From: Nocardia sp. NBC_01503
GTDB lineage: Bacteria; Actinomycetota; Actinomycetes; Mycobacteriales; Mycobacteriaceae
Direction of reading: 5' to 3'
Assembly (NCBI RefSeq): GCF_036327755.1
Contig: NZ_CP109596.1
Location: 4,712,001-4,776,000 of the forward strand
Length of the DNA: 64,000 nucleotides
The position numbers and the translations under genes were made by a program. Under the pieces are notes generated by a model. The model ran no database searches, was not told the DNA's origin, and worked only from the letters and a program-made list of their open reading frames with translations. Below are positions 25,809-34,211 of this stretch, piece after piece (the first letter of the stretch is position 1; every line of letters begins with the position of its first letter).

Positions 25809-26255
25809 GTGCAGAAAGAACAACGCCCGGCCGTGGCCGACTGGTTCACTGCGGAGGACGGCGTGGCGCGTCTGAAGGGAACCCGGTGTACCAGCTGTGC
25901 CACACCGTATTTTCCGAAGAACACGCTCGCCTGTCGGAATCCGTACTGTGAGGGTCCGAAGGACGGGACTGAGCTCGTCGAGTACCTGTTTTCCACGCGT
26001 GGCCGGATCTGGTCCTACGCCGATGCCAGGTACAAGCCGCCCGCGCCCTATGTCTCGGCCGATCCGTTCGTGCCGTATGTCGTTGCGGCAGTGGAGCTCG
26101 AGGTCGAGAAGATGGTGATTCTCGGACAGGTCGTGCGCGGGCTCACCGTCGATGACCTGGCCGTGGGAATGCCGGTCGAGTTGACCGTCGGTGTGCTGTA
26201 CGAGGACGACGAAGCGGAGCACACGGTGTGGATGTGGAGGCCGGTCAATGACTGA
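25809..26255 (+). CDS. DUF35 Zn-ribbon/OB-fold protein, thiolase partner
   Basis: The 148-residue protein starts at a GTG and carries a rubredoxin-like zinc ribbon CTSC and CRNPYC (about residues 31-53), then an OB fold (GRIWSYADARYKPPAP, VVAAVELEVEKMVILGQVV, AVGMPVELTVGVL). This is the DUF35/ChsH2-like family, whose members form complexes with lipid-transfer-type thiolases in steroid and other acyl-CoA degradation. It overlaps the thiolase start by 8 nt (ATGACTGA). A TATACC hexamer ends about 10 nt before the GTG, so the mRNA may be leaderless. The exact substrate cannot be read. Confidence 0.88.
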   Translation: MQKEQRPAVADWFTAEDGVARLKGTRCTSCATPYFPKNTLACRNPYCEGPKDGTELVEYLFSTRGRIWSYADARYKPPAPYVSADPFVPYVVAAVELEVEKMVILGQVVRGLTVDDLAVGMPVELTVGVLYEDDEAEHTVWMWRPVND

Positions 26256-27447
26256 GACGAATCGCGATATCGCCGTCCTCGGCGCGGGTATGCACCCGTG
26301 GGGCAAGTGGGGGCGCAACTTCGTCGAATACGGGCTGGTCGCCGCGCGTGCGGCGCTGGCCGATGCCGGGATCGACCACCGCGATGTCGGCTACATCGCG
26401 GGCGCGGACACCATCCGCAATGGCTACCCGGGTTTCGTTGCCGGTGCGACCTTCGCGCAGGCGCTGGGTTGGTCGGGTGCGCGCATCTCGAGCAGCTATG
26501 CCGCGTGCGCCTCCGGGGCGCAGGCGATCGCCAATGCTCGCGCCCAGATTCTGGCCGGATTGACCGATGTGGCGCTTGTGGTCGGCGCGGACACCACCCC
26601 GAAGGGCTTCTTCCAGCCCGTCGGCGGTGAGCGCCGCGATGACCCGGACTGGCTGCGCTTCCACCTGCTCGGCGCGACCAATCCCATCTACTTCGCGCTG
26701 TATGCCCGCCGCCGGATGGCCCTGCATGGCGCCACCCTCGACGACTTCGCCGCGGTCAAGGTGAAGAACGCCCGGCACGGCCTGAACAACCCGAATGCCC
26801 GCTACCGCAAAGAGGTTTCGGCCGAGGAGATCGCCGCCTCGGCAATCGTCTCGGACCCGCTGCGCCTGCTCGACATCTGCGCGACCAGTGACGGCGGCGC
26901 GGCGTTGGTGCTGACGTCGATGGAGTACGCGCGCAAGCACGGCATCGCCGACCCGGTGCGCATCAGCGCGCTCTCCACGGTGACCCCGACCTTCCCGAAG
27001 ACGGTCGTCGATCTCCCGGACTTCTCGACGGATTCCGCTGTCGCCGTCGAACCGCAGTCGCGCACCTTCCGTTCCGCTATCGCGCACGCGGCGTACGAGG
27101 AGGCCGGAATCGGCCCGCAGGACCTGTCCTTCGCCGAGGTCTACGACCTGTCGACCGCGCTGGAGTTGGACTGGTACGAGGATATCGGCCTCTGTGAGGT
27201 AGGCGGTGCGGAGCAGCTGTTGCGCAGTGGCGCAACTACATTGGGAGGACGCGTACCGGTCAACCCCAGTGGCGGACTGGCCTGCTTCGGCGAGGCTATT
27301 CCCGCGCAGGCCATCGCTCAGATCTGTGAACTCACCTGGCAGCTGCGCGGGCAGGCCGACGGGCGGCAGGTGGAGAACCCCCGCGCGGGTATCGCGGTGA
27401 ACCAGGGCCTGTTCGGCCACGGATCGGCGATCATCGCCACCCGCTGA
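26248..27447 (+). CDS. lipid-transfer-protein-type thiolase (acetyl-CoA acetyltransferase family)
   Basis: The 399-residue thiolase-fold protein has the nucleophile region SYAACASGAQAIANA, YDLSTALELDWYEDIGLCE, and the C-terminal NPSGGLACFGEAIPAQ with GLFGHGSA. It is of the non-specific lipid-transfer/SCP-x type found with DUF35 partners (Rv1627c/Rv1628c-like pairs). It probably cleaves a branched or steroid-derived beta-keto or aldol acyl-CoA rather than making acetoacetyl-CoA. The ATG overlaps the DUF35 gene stop. The KstR-like palindrome upstream supports a steroid/lipid role. Confidence 0.88.
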   Translation: MTETNRDIAVLGAGMHPWGKWGRNFVEYGLVAARAALADAGIDHRDVGYIAGADTIRNGYPGFVAGATFAQALGWSGARISSSYAACASGAQAIANARAQILAGLTDVALVVGADTTPKGFFQPVGGERRDDPDWLRFHLLGATNPIYFALYARRRMALHGATLDDFAAVKVKNARHGLNNPNARYRKEVSAEEIAASAIVSDPLRLLDICATSDGGAALVLTSMEYARKHGIADPVRISALSTVTPTFPKTVVDLPDFSTDSAVAVEPQSRTFRSAIAHAAYEEAGIGPQDLSFAEVYDLSTALELDWYEDIGLCEVGGAEQLLRSGATTLGGRVPVNPSGGLACFGEAIPAQAIAQICELTWQLRGQADGRQVENPRAGIAVNQGLFGHGSAIIATR

Positions 27448-27488
27448 CGCCGGGGTCATCCCGGGGCGCTGCGGGACGACTGTCGTCG

Positions 27489-29135
27489 TTATGGCCGAGT
27501 GCCGGCCGCCGCGCCGGAACGAATCGGCGGGTGCGGCAGCTGGCGGGTATGGGTTCGCATGGGGTCCACGCGAAGCAACTCGCCCGCGCCCACCATACGG
27601 TCGACCATCCCATCGGAAGGGATCGCGGCCTGGAAACAGGCGCGGGCGCCCTCGAGGCGAGTGTGGGCGAGGGCCACCTGAAGCAGTTCTCGGGAGTGGT
27701 ATGCGAATTGCCGCGCCCGAGTACCGCCGGTTTCGGCGACGTGCGCGGCCCGGGCCAGCCAGCTCTCGAAGCTCGGGTACGGGTAGTGCAGGATCATCGG
27801 TGCGGTGACCATTCCACTCGCACCGGAGAATCCGGTGAAGCCGTGCGGGTCCACGGGTGTGACGCCGGGGCCCAGGCGAACCGCGCTGCGTGCGGAGGGG
27901 GTGTCCAGGAATGGTGAACGTCCGCTGACCCGGAAGACGGTGCACGCCTCGAACGGGTTGACCACCGGATGACGCACCGGAACGGCTTCGTGGCCGAGGA
28001 AGGTCACCTGCCCGGCGCCGGGCAACTGCCAGCGGCGTCTGCCGTCGTCGTAGAACAGCTCGTCGAGGGCGAGGGGAAGCAGCCACCGCATACCGGCCGC
28101 GTCAGCGTGCGTGACGGCGGCGGCGATATCGGCCAGTTCCTGATCCGAGGTATCGCCGCCCTCGATCCGGGCGCTGTCGCAGAGCATCAGCGAGTGCTCG
28201 GTGGCCAGCTCCTCGACCGCGGCCCGGACCGCCGGATGGTCGGTAAAGACGATGACCAGATCGACTCGCGCGCAATGGTATCGGAGCCAAGTCGGCAATT
28301 CCGGGCGCGGTCGATCGATGCTGACGCAGACCGCGGTCGGTTCCTCCGGCAGCGCTCGCCCGGCCGCGCCGATGCCTCGATGCACCGTGGTGGAGAGATC
28401 GTAGATCCCGTGTGCGCGTAGATAGTCGAGGTACTCTGCGGTGGGGTCCACGCCGGCGGCCCGCACCGCCGCCACATTCGGTCCGCCCACCGGCCTGGTA
28501 TGACGGACCGTGACCGCGTCGACGATGGCGACCTCGGAGGTGTCGGGGGCGAAGCGCGGCCAGTGGAAGTCCAGGCCCCAGCCGGTCTGGCTCCGGTCGA
28601 AGGTCGGCAGGCAGCGGGCCAGGAACTCCCGGCTGAAACAGGGCGCCATGATCTCGACGAAATTCGTGTACCGCAACTCGAATCTGCGGTCAACCAGCGT
28701 GATCTCGTGGGTGAAGTAGCTGTCCTCGGTGAGCGCGGGCTGGGCGAGTGAAAGCCGGTAGCGCGCGGCGAATTCGAACAGGTCGTTGATGGTGCCGGTA
28801 TCGGTGGCCAGATCGTCGTCAGGGAGCCAGATGTAGTCGTAACGGTCGATCACCTCGGCCAGGTCGACGGTGAGCACATGGTGCAACGCGGGCCATTTCG
28901 GCCCTTTGCGGTCCAGCCGGGTGATATCGCCACCGCGATAGCGCTGCGGATCGTCGCCGAAGTAGCTGACCACCAGATCCCAAGTCCGCCGCTGCGGTCC
29001 GGCGAGCCACCGTTCGTGCAGTGAGGAATCGCCCGCGCGCAGGATGACCAGATTCCGGCGCTGCGTGCCGGCCTGTTCCGGCGGCGGAACAGCGGCGGGG
29101 CGCTCGGTCTGTGATCGCGCCGTCATCGTCGTCAC
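27489..29135 (-). CDS. DUF707-type glycosyltransferase-like protein, two-domain
   Basis: The 548-residue cytoplasmic protein has an N-terminal DUF707-like domain: NLVILRAGDSSLHERWLAGP, DLVVSYFGDD, the metal-binding-like DYIWLPDDDLATD, TNFVEIMAPCFSREFL and SQTGWGLDFHWPRF. A second domain (from about 255) reads ALPEEPTAVCVSIDRPRPEL and MRWLLPLALDELFYDDG, reminiscent of GT92-type transferases with a D-E-x-F motif. It could add sugars to a surface polymer or protein. GTG start with AGGAGG 6 nt upstream. It follows the GT4 gene by 9 nt and is convergent with the thiolase gene. Confidence 0.78.
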   Translation of the reverse strand: MTTMTARSQTERPAAVPPPEQAGTQRRNLVILRAGDSSLHERWLAGPQRRTWDLVVSYFGDDPQRYRGGDITRLDRKGPKWPALHHVLTVDLAEVIDRYDYIWLPDDDLATDTGTINDLFEFAARYRLSLAQPALTEDSYFTHEITLVDRRFELRYTNFVEIMAPCFSREFLARCLPTFDRSQTGWGLDFHWPRFAPDTSEVAIVDAVTVRHTRPVGGPNVAAVRAAGVDPTAEYLDYLRAHGIYDLSTTVHRGIGAAGRALPEEPTAVCVSIDRPRPELPTWLRYHCARVDLVIVFTDHPAVRAAVEELATEHSLMLCDSARIEGGDTSDQELADIAAAVTHADAAGMRWLLPLALDELFYDDGRRRWQLPGAGQVTFLGHEAVPVRHPVVNPFEACTVFRVSGRSPFLDTPSARSAVRLGPGVTPVDPHGFTGFSGASGMVTAPMILHYPYPSFESWLARAAHVAETGGTRARQFAYHSRELLQVALAHTRLEGARACFQAAIPSDGMVDRMVGAGELLRVDPMRTHTRQLPHPPIRSGAAAGTRP

Positions 29136-29144
29136 AGCAACCTC

Positions 29145-30236
29145 CTACGCGGCGTACCAGCCTTCGCCCCACAGTGTTCGCAGGCGTTCGAAATACGCCT
29201 CGTATTGGGGGGCGACGACATCGGTGGAGAACTTGGAGATCGCGTAATCGCGGATTCCCTGATAGTCGAGCTTGCCGACACTTTCCGCGGCGGTACAGAA
29301 TTCGCGCAAGTTGCGGCAGCGGAAGCCCTGCACGCCCTGCTGCACCGTTTCGGTGAAGACACCCCAGTCGGTGGTGATCACCGGGGTGCCGCAGAGCATC
29401 GCCTCGGCGTGCACACCGCCGAAGGGCTCCAAATACAGCGACGGCACGAATACCGCACGGGCGCGGGACATCAGCTCACCACGGCGAACGTGATCGACCA
29501 CGCCGACGTACTCGACGACCTCGGAGTCCGGGACCTGTCCGGCGCCCGCGACGATCAGTTTCACGCCGAGCCGCTGACAGGTGTCGATGGCGACCTGGAT
29601 ACCCTTCGCCTCGACCAGTCGGCCGATGAACAGGAAATAGTCATCCTTCTCGGCGGAGAACGGAAAGTCGTCCACCTCATAATAATTCGGGATGACAGCG
29701 TCGAAGAACTGGCCGCGCGTACTCATTACACCGGGCACCGTGGTGCGGGAACCGTAGACCGCGTGCATCCACGCATAGCTCTCGAAGACCCGGTAGTTGG
29801 CGAAGACCCCGCTGTAACCGATACCGAACTCGACCGTCATGAGATCGGGGAAGGTATCGGCGATCGGCTTCTGGCACGTGCCGCCGAGCACCCCGATGAA
29901 ATCGCGATCCTGTTTGCGCTGGGCGATCTCGGAGACGGCGCGTTCGTTCGTCGTCAACCAGTGCGGGTCGTAGGGATTCCAGGTGAGGTTGTTGAGCTCC
30001 TTGTACAGGTCGTTGCCACCGAACCATTCGGCCTGTTCCGCCTTGGACACGATGGTGACGAATTCGGTACAGGCCGCGTCGTTCTCCTCGCCGCCGTACA
30101 GGTACACCTCGTGCCCCAGATTCATCATCATGTCCGCGAAGCGCCGGTTCTTCTGGGTGTAGGCGCACGGTTGATAGTGCTTGGTGGTCTGGGTATTGGG
30201 CAGATTGACAATATGAAAACGCATGGGAGGGCTCAT
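29145..30236 (-). CDS. GT4-family glycosyltransferase
   Basis: The 363-residue protein has the GT-B fold with N-terminal MRFHIVNLPNTQTTKHYQP, FLFIGRLVEAKGIQVAIDTC at the linker, and the donor site LYLEPFGGVHAEAMLCGTPV plus the end-of-domain YEAYFERLRTLW. It is a retaining nucleotide-sugar transferase of unknown acceptor. Start is ATG 30236 or the ATG at 30224; neither has a strong ribosome-binding site. It lies 28 bp downstream of a large WXG-containing ESX protein on the same strand and 9 bp before the DUF707-type gene, so a link to modification of an ESX substrate is possible but unproven. Confidence 0.85.
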   Translation of the reverse strand: MSPPMRFHIVNLPNTQTTKHYQPCAYTQKNRRFADMMMNLGHEVYLYGGEENDAACTEFVTIVSKAEQAEWFGGNDLYKELNNLTWNPYDPHWLTTNERAVSEIAQRKQDRDFIGVLGGTCQKPIADTFPDLMTVEFGIGYSGVFANYRVFESYAWMHAVYGSRTTVPGVMSTRGQFFDAVIPNYYEVDDFPFSAEKDDYFLFIGRLVEAKGIQVAIDTCQRLGVKLIVAGAGQVPDSEVVEYVGVVDHVRRGELMSRARAVFVPSLYLEPFGGVHAEAMLCGTPVITTDWGVFTETVQQGVQGFRCRNLREFCTAAESVGKLDYQGIRDYAISKFSTDVVAPQYEAYFERLRTLWGEGWYAA

Positions 30237-30264
30237 ATTCGGCTCGAAGGGATGCGGCGCGGAC

Positions 30265-32142
30265 TCAGCGGTCGATGATGGGCCGGACCGAGAGCGGATC
30301 CTCGCCGACCGCCTCGTCCAGATGCTCCTTGCCATCGAGATAGGCGGCGCGTTTGCGCTCCTTCTGCTGACCGGCCTGCGCGCCGCCCATACCGCCGCCC
30401 ATCGGCATTCCGCCCATCATTCCGCCCATGGGCATGCCGGAGGTGACCGCCGGGCCCGCGCGACCGTCGGCGGCGACGGTCGGCGCACCGGGCGCGGTCG
30501 TGGGTGCGGGTGCGGGTGCGCGGGGAAACAGCTTGTCGTCCAAGGGATTCGCGCCGGGCGAGCCGCCGCCACCCGCCCCGCCGCCCAATCCGGCCGGGTT
30601 GACGTCGAATCCGAAGGGGCCGGAGGCGCCCCACGGGCCGGTGGCCATCCAGGGGCCACTGGGATTCCACGGTCCGGAGACCCCGAGTGGGCCCGTCGGG
30701 GCGCCGGAACTCAACTGCTGCAACATATTCGCCAGCGTCGACAGGGGCCCTGAGGCGCCGGTGAGCGAATCGGCCGGGCCGGTGGGACCGGACGCGACCG
30801 GACCGGTGGGCGAGGAGGAGAAGGGGCTTCCGCCCGGCGAATGCGGCTTCCCCGCCTTGGGGCCGCCACCACCCTGGCTTCCGCCGCCGCTGTGGTCGCC
30901 GCTGCCGCCGGTACCGCTGCCGCCGGTACCACCACCACCGTCGCCGCTGCCGCCGGTACCACCACCGTCGCCGCTGCCACCCGTACCGCCGCTGTTTCCG
31001 CTGGCGCCGTTGCCGCCGGTCCCACCGCCGCTGTTTCCGCTGCCCCCGCTACCGCCCTTGGCTCCGGGATCGATGAAGGCGGGGATCATGCCCGCCAGGA
31101 TCGCGATGCCGTCGACATAGCCCTTCGCACCGCCACTTTCGTGACCGTCCCACCAGGTCCGGGCGGCGGCCAGGTCTTTGTCCGCGGCGAAATTGTTGAC
31201 GTCGTGGACAGTCCCGTCGCTGTTGTAGTGCATCTGACTGTGCCGGGGCAGGTGTCCCCAGCAGTACAGGTTGAAGTCGCCGGTATCGGCCAGCACCGTG
31301 GATACCGCTTGGATCGCCTGCTGTAGGCCGGTGGCCGAGGTGATGTAGTCGTTGAGCGCTTTGACCGCGCTCTCCGCACCCGCGCCCTGCCAGTTCTGAT
31401 TCTTGAAGACGGCGTGATTATTGGTCCGGAAGGTTTCGACGGCTTCGCTCCAGGTTTGGCCGATCTGATGCCACGCGCCCGCCATCTCCCAGATGTGGCC
31501 ATCGGCGCGGTCGAACATCTCGGCGATATTGGCGAAGTCCAGCAGCCCGAAAAAGCTACCGCTCTCGATGGTGGGCCCGATCGCGTCCTTGGCCCGCGAG
31601 TCGTATCCGACGCCGGACCCGCCCGAATTCGAGAAGCTGCCGTTCATCCATTCGCCACCGGATATCGATCGAGTGACGGACATCGGACCGGTGGATTTCA
31701 CATCCTTCGCGGCTGGGGTGGTGAAGGTGATCGCGTTCTCGCCTTCGGCGGTGCTGTATTGCTTATCGGCGGCAATGAAGGTATTGGCCATATCGGTGAT
31801 GACGGCCTGATGGTCCTGCAAGGCGCCGACCAACCCGAATTTCGAACTGTTCTTGATTTCCAGAAATAGTGTGCGCATGCTGCTCAGGGATGTCGTAACA
31901 TTCTGTTTCCCGCGCTGCCAATTATATTTCCAGTACCCATCCGCCGATGTGTACTGTGTCCAATCCATCGTGTCGATGACGTTGATCAATCCCAGGATGA
32001 TCGCTACCAGATCCTCACATTGCAGGGTGAGCGCTCGGAGCGAACCACTGTCCACATTGAGCAGCTGCAGCTTGCCCTGCCTGGCGCTGGTCAACAGACC
32101 TGGCCAGCCGGTGTGGTCGCTCCCGGCACCTCCCGACGTCAT
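30265..32142 (-). CDS. large WXG-containing ESX-associated protein with Gly-rich region (paralogue 1)
   Basis: The 625-residue protein has an alpha-helical N-terminal ~360 residues with a WXG turn in NQNWQGAGAESAVKALNDYI, typical of type VII substrates. A Gly/Ser/Thr repeat region follows (about 370-430), then a Pro/Gly-rich section with repeats of the GPWxxSGPW type, a Met/Gly cluster, and the C-terminal motif YLDGKEHLDEAVGED ... VRPIIDR. The first 360 residues closely match the divergently encoded paralogue at 32352; KLFPRA and the C-terminal motif recur in the protein at 35913. No signal peptide or transmembrane helix. Likely an ESX-secreted or ESX-bound protein; function unknown. Confidence 0.8.
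   Translation of the reverse strand: MTSGGAGSDHTGWPGLLTSARQGKLQLLNVDSGSLRALTLQCEDLVAIILGLINVIDTMDWTQYTSADGYWKYNWQRGKQNVTTSLSSMRTLFLEIKNSSKFGLVGALQDHQAVITDMANTFIAADKQYSTAEGENAITFTTPAAKDVKSTGPMSVTRSISGGEWMNGSFSNSGGSGVGYDSRAKDAIGPTIESGSFFGLLDFANIAEMFDRADGHIWEMAGAWHQIGQTWSEAVETFRTNNHAVFKNQNWQGAGAESAVKALNDYITSATGLQQAIQAVSTVLADTGDFNLYCWGHLPRHSQMHYNSDGTVHDVNNFAADKDLAAARTWWDGHESGGAKGYVDGIAILAGMIPAFIDPGAKGGSGGSGNSGGGTGGNGASGNSGGTGGSGDGGGTGGSGDGGGGTGGSGTGGSGDHSGGGSQGGGGPKAGKPHSPGGSPFSSSPTGPVASGPTGPADSLTGASGPLSTLANMLQQLSSGAPTGPLGVSGPWNPSGPWMATGPWGASGPFGFDVNPAGLGGGAGGGGSPGANPLDDKLFPRAPAPAPTTAPGAPTVAADGRAGPAVTSGMPMGGMMGGMPMGGGMGGAQAGQQKERKRAAYLDGKEHLDEAVGEDPLSVRPIIDR
30868..31062 (-). repeat. Gly/Ser/Thr-coding low-complexity repeat in paralogue 1
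   Basis: Irregular repeats of units like GGTGGSGDG and GGSGNSGG are encoded by GGC/GGT/AGC codons. Recombination or slippage here could change the linker length between the WXG domain and the C-terminal region. Confidence 0.7.
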
Positions 32143-32351
32143 GCCCGATACCTAAGCACGCGCGAATTCATAGATCGAGCTCGCCGACTACCGCATCGGC
32201 GAGTGTTCACATGCGGTTAACCGTCGGTCATCGGGCTCGGTGAACGGCCGATGTACAGACCGCTCAGCGCGCGCAGCGCCGGATGCTCGTTCGGGGCGGA
32301 GGTGCTAGAAACGGCCCGGCAGCTGTAATGGAGTTGGACGGTGGGAGCGCG

Positions 32352-34211
32352 ATGGCATCGGGATCGACCGGCAATGATAAAACCGGCTGGCCCGGCCTAT
32401 TGGATAGCGCCAAACAGGGCAAGCTTAAGCTCCTCAATGTCGACAGTGCCTCGCTGCGGGCGCTGAACGATCATTGCCAGGACCTGGTGGCGATCGCCCT
32501 GGGTCTTATCGATGTCATCTCCAAAATGGACTGGAAGCTGTACACCTCACTTGAGGGCGACGGGTACTGGAGATATAACAACCGTAATCAGACCACGGTC
32601 CTGAGCAGTATGCGAATGCTGTTCCAGAAGATTAGCGATAGTACCGCGATCGATCTCATCGATGTGCTGCGCAATCATCAGACGGTGATCACCGATATGG
32701 CCAATACCTTCATCAACGCCGATAAGCAATACAGCACCGCCGAGGGTGAGAACGCGATCACCTTCACCACGCCCGCCGCGAAGGATATGAAGGGCAAGGG
32801 CGGCCCGATGGCGACGACTCCCAACCCGATATCGGGCGGTGAGTGGATGAATGGTTCGTTCAGTACCGGCAGTGGTTCCGGCGCCGGGTACGATTCGCGG
32901 GCCAAGGACGCGATCGGTCCCACCATCGAGAGCGGCAGCTTCTTCGTATTGAAGGATTTCGCCAATATCGCCGAGATGTTCGAGCGCGCCGATGGCCACA
33001 TCTGGCAGAGGGCCGGTGAGTGGCATCAGATCGGGCAGGTGTGGGGTGAGGCCGTCGAAACCTTCCGGACCGAGAGCCACGCCGTCTTCAAGAACCAGAA
33101 CTGGGAGGGCGCGGGCGCGGAGAGCGCGGTCAAGGCGATCAATGACTACATCGCCTCGGCGACCGACCTGCAGAAGGCGATTCTCGCGGTGTCCACGGTG
33201 CTGGCCGATACCGGCGACTTCAACCTGTACTGCTGGGGCCACCTGCCCCGGTACAGCCAAATGACGTTCAACGACGACGGGTCGGTCAAGAACGTCAACG
33301 GGTGGGCCGCGGACAAGGACCTGGCGGCCGCTCGGACCTGGTGGGACGGTCACGAAGGCGGTGGCGCGAAGGGTTATGTCGACGGCATCGCGGTCCTGGC
33401 GGGCATGATCCCGGCCTTCGCCGATCCCGGCGCGAAGCGCAATTCCGGAGCAAGTGGCGGTAGCGGTGGCAGCGGCAGCGGAGGCAGTGGCGGTAGCGGT
33501 GGCAGCGGAGGTAGCGGCCGCGGAGGGAGCGGTAGCAGCGGCAGCGGAAGTGAAAGCGGGGGAGGCGGTAGCAGCGGCGGCGGTGGAAGTGAAAGCGGCG
33601 GAGGCGGTAGCAGCGGCGACAGTGGTAGCGGCAGCGGCGGAGGCGGTGCCACCGGCGGTGGCAGTGGCGGTCACAGCGGCGGCGGCAGCGGCGGATCGGG
33701 CCATCCCGGTCAGGGCACCGGGCCCACCGGTCCGAACGGGATCGGCGGCAGTGGTGGCAGCGGCGGCAGCGGCGGGATCTCCGGCACCGAGCTGCTCAGC
33801 CTCTTCTCCGAAGTGCTACAACTCATTTCGTCGGGAATACCGACGTTGGTGCAGCTCGGCAATCAGCTCGCGGCGCAGCTCGGTCCCGGCTTGCAGGCAT
33901 TGGCGAAGTCCGTGGAGGACGGTTCCAAGACCGTGAAGCAGGCGACGGACGAGGCCGCGGAGCACGTTGTGGAGGAGCTGCACGAGATCGAGGACGAACT
34001 GCTGCCGCCCGGTGCGACCGGACCGATCGAGCTGTCGTTCGCGCTCTTGCCCGGCGGTACGCCGCAGGAGCCGCAACCGATCGTGGTCGGGCGCGCCGGA
34101 ATTCACCAGCCAGGGTCGTTCGAGGACTTCACGGTGACGGGTGTGAACAGCGAGCCGGTAGGTGAGATGCCGACCGGTGGATCCGGTACCGGAGCGGAGG
34201 GCGAGCCGTAG
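32352..34211 (+). CDS. large WXG-containing ESX-associated protein with Gly/Ser-rich region (paralogue 2)
   Basis: The 619-residue protein repeats the N-terminal domain of paralogue 1 (TGWPGLL, LKLLNVDSASLRAL, TFTTPAAKDMK, SGGEWMNGSF, NQNWEGAGAESAVKAINDYI). A long Gly/Ser tract (about 365-480) follows, then a C-terminal helical piece (LLSLFSEVLQLISSG, EDGSKTVKQATDEAAEHVVE) instead of the Pro-rich tail. The ATG at 32352 is chosen because the matching TGWPGLL lies at the same distance as in the paralogue. Its stop overlaps the EspG start by one base (TAGTG), suggesting this EspG is its chaperone. Probably a type VII substrate. Confidence 0.8.
   Translation: MASGSTGNDKTGWPGLLDSAKQGKLKLLNVDSASLRALNDHCQDLVAIALGLIDVISKMDWKLYTSLEGDGYWRYNNRNQTTVLSSMRMLFQKISDSTAIDLIDVLRNHQTVITDMANTFINADKQYSTAEGENAITFTTPAAKDMKGKGGPMATTPNPISGGEWMNGSFSTGSGSGAGYDSRAKDAIGPTIESGSFFVLKDFANIAEMFERADGHIWQRAGEWHQIGQVWGEAVETFRTESHAVFKNQNWEGAGAESAVKAINDYIASATDLQKAILAVSTVLADTGDFNLYCWGHLPRYSQMTFNDDGSVKNVNGWAADKDLAAARTWWDGHEGGGAKGYVDGIAVLAGMIPAFADPGAKRNSGASGGSGGSGSGGSGGSGGSGGSGRGGSGSSGSGSESGGGGSSGGGGSESGGGGSSGDSGSGSGGGGATGGGSGGHSGGGSGGSGHPGQGTGPTGPNGIGGSGGSGGSGGISGTELLSLFSEVLQLISSGIPTLVQLGNQLAAQLGPGLQALAKSVEDGSKTVKQATDEAAEHVVEELHEIEDELLPPGATGPIELSFALLPGGTPQEPQPIVVGRAGIHQPGSFEDFTVTGVNSEPVGEMPTGGSGTGAEGEP
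33447..33780 (+). repeat. Gly/Ser-coding low-complexity tract in paralogue 2
   Basis: About 330 bp of near-tandem GGTAGCGGTGGCAGC-type units encode GGSGGSG and GGGGSESGGGGSSG stretches. A likely flexible linker and a hotspot for slippage or misassembly. Confidence 0.75.

Noticed and set aside
24897..26318. 473-codon minus-strand frame with a longer N-terminus for the EF-G-like gene
   Set aside because: The first 200 codons are antisense to the DUF35 gene and have no similarity to EF-G; the start was moved to 25718.
26248..27447. Thiolase as the acetoacetyl-CoA source for the mevalonate operon
   Set aside because: Sequence is of the lipid-transfer type paired with DUF35, on the other strand and behind a KstR-like site; not a biosynthetic acetoacetyl-CoA thiolase.
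26245..28086. 613-codon minus-strand frame
   Set aside because: It runs antisense to the thiolase and in another frame of the DUF707-type gene; Arg/Pro-rich product typical of GC-rich shadow frames.
33447..33780. Regular repeats considered as a CRISPR or VNTR array
   Set aside because: Units are in frame and encode a Gly/Ser linker; no spacers of constant length.
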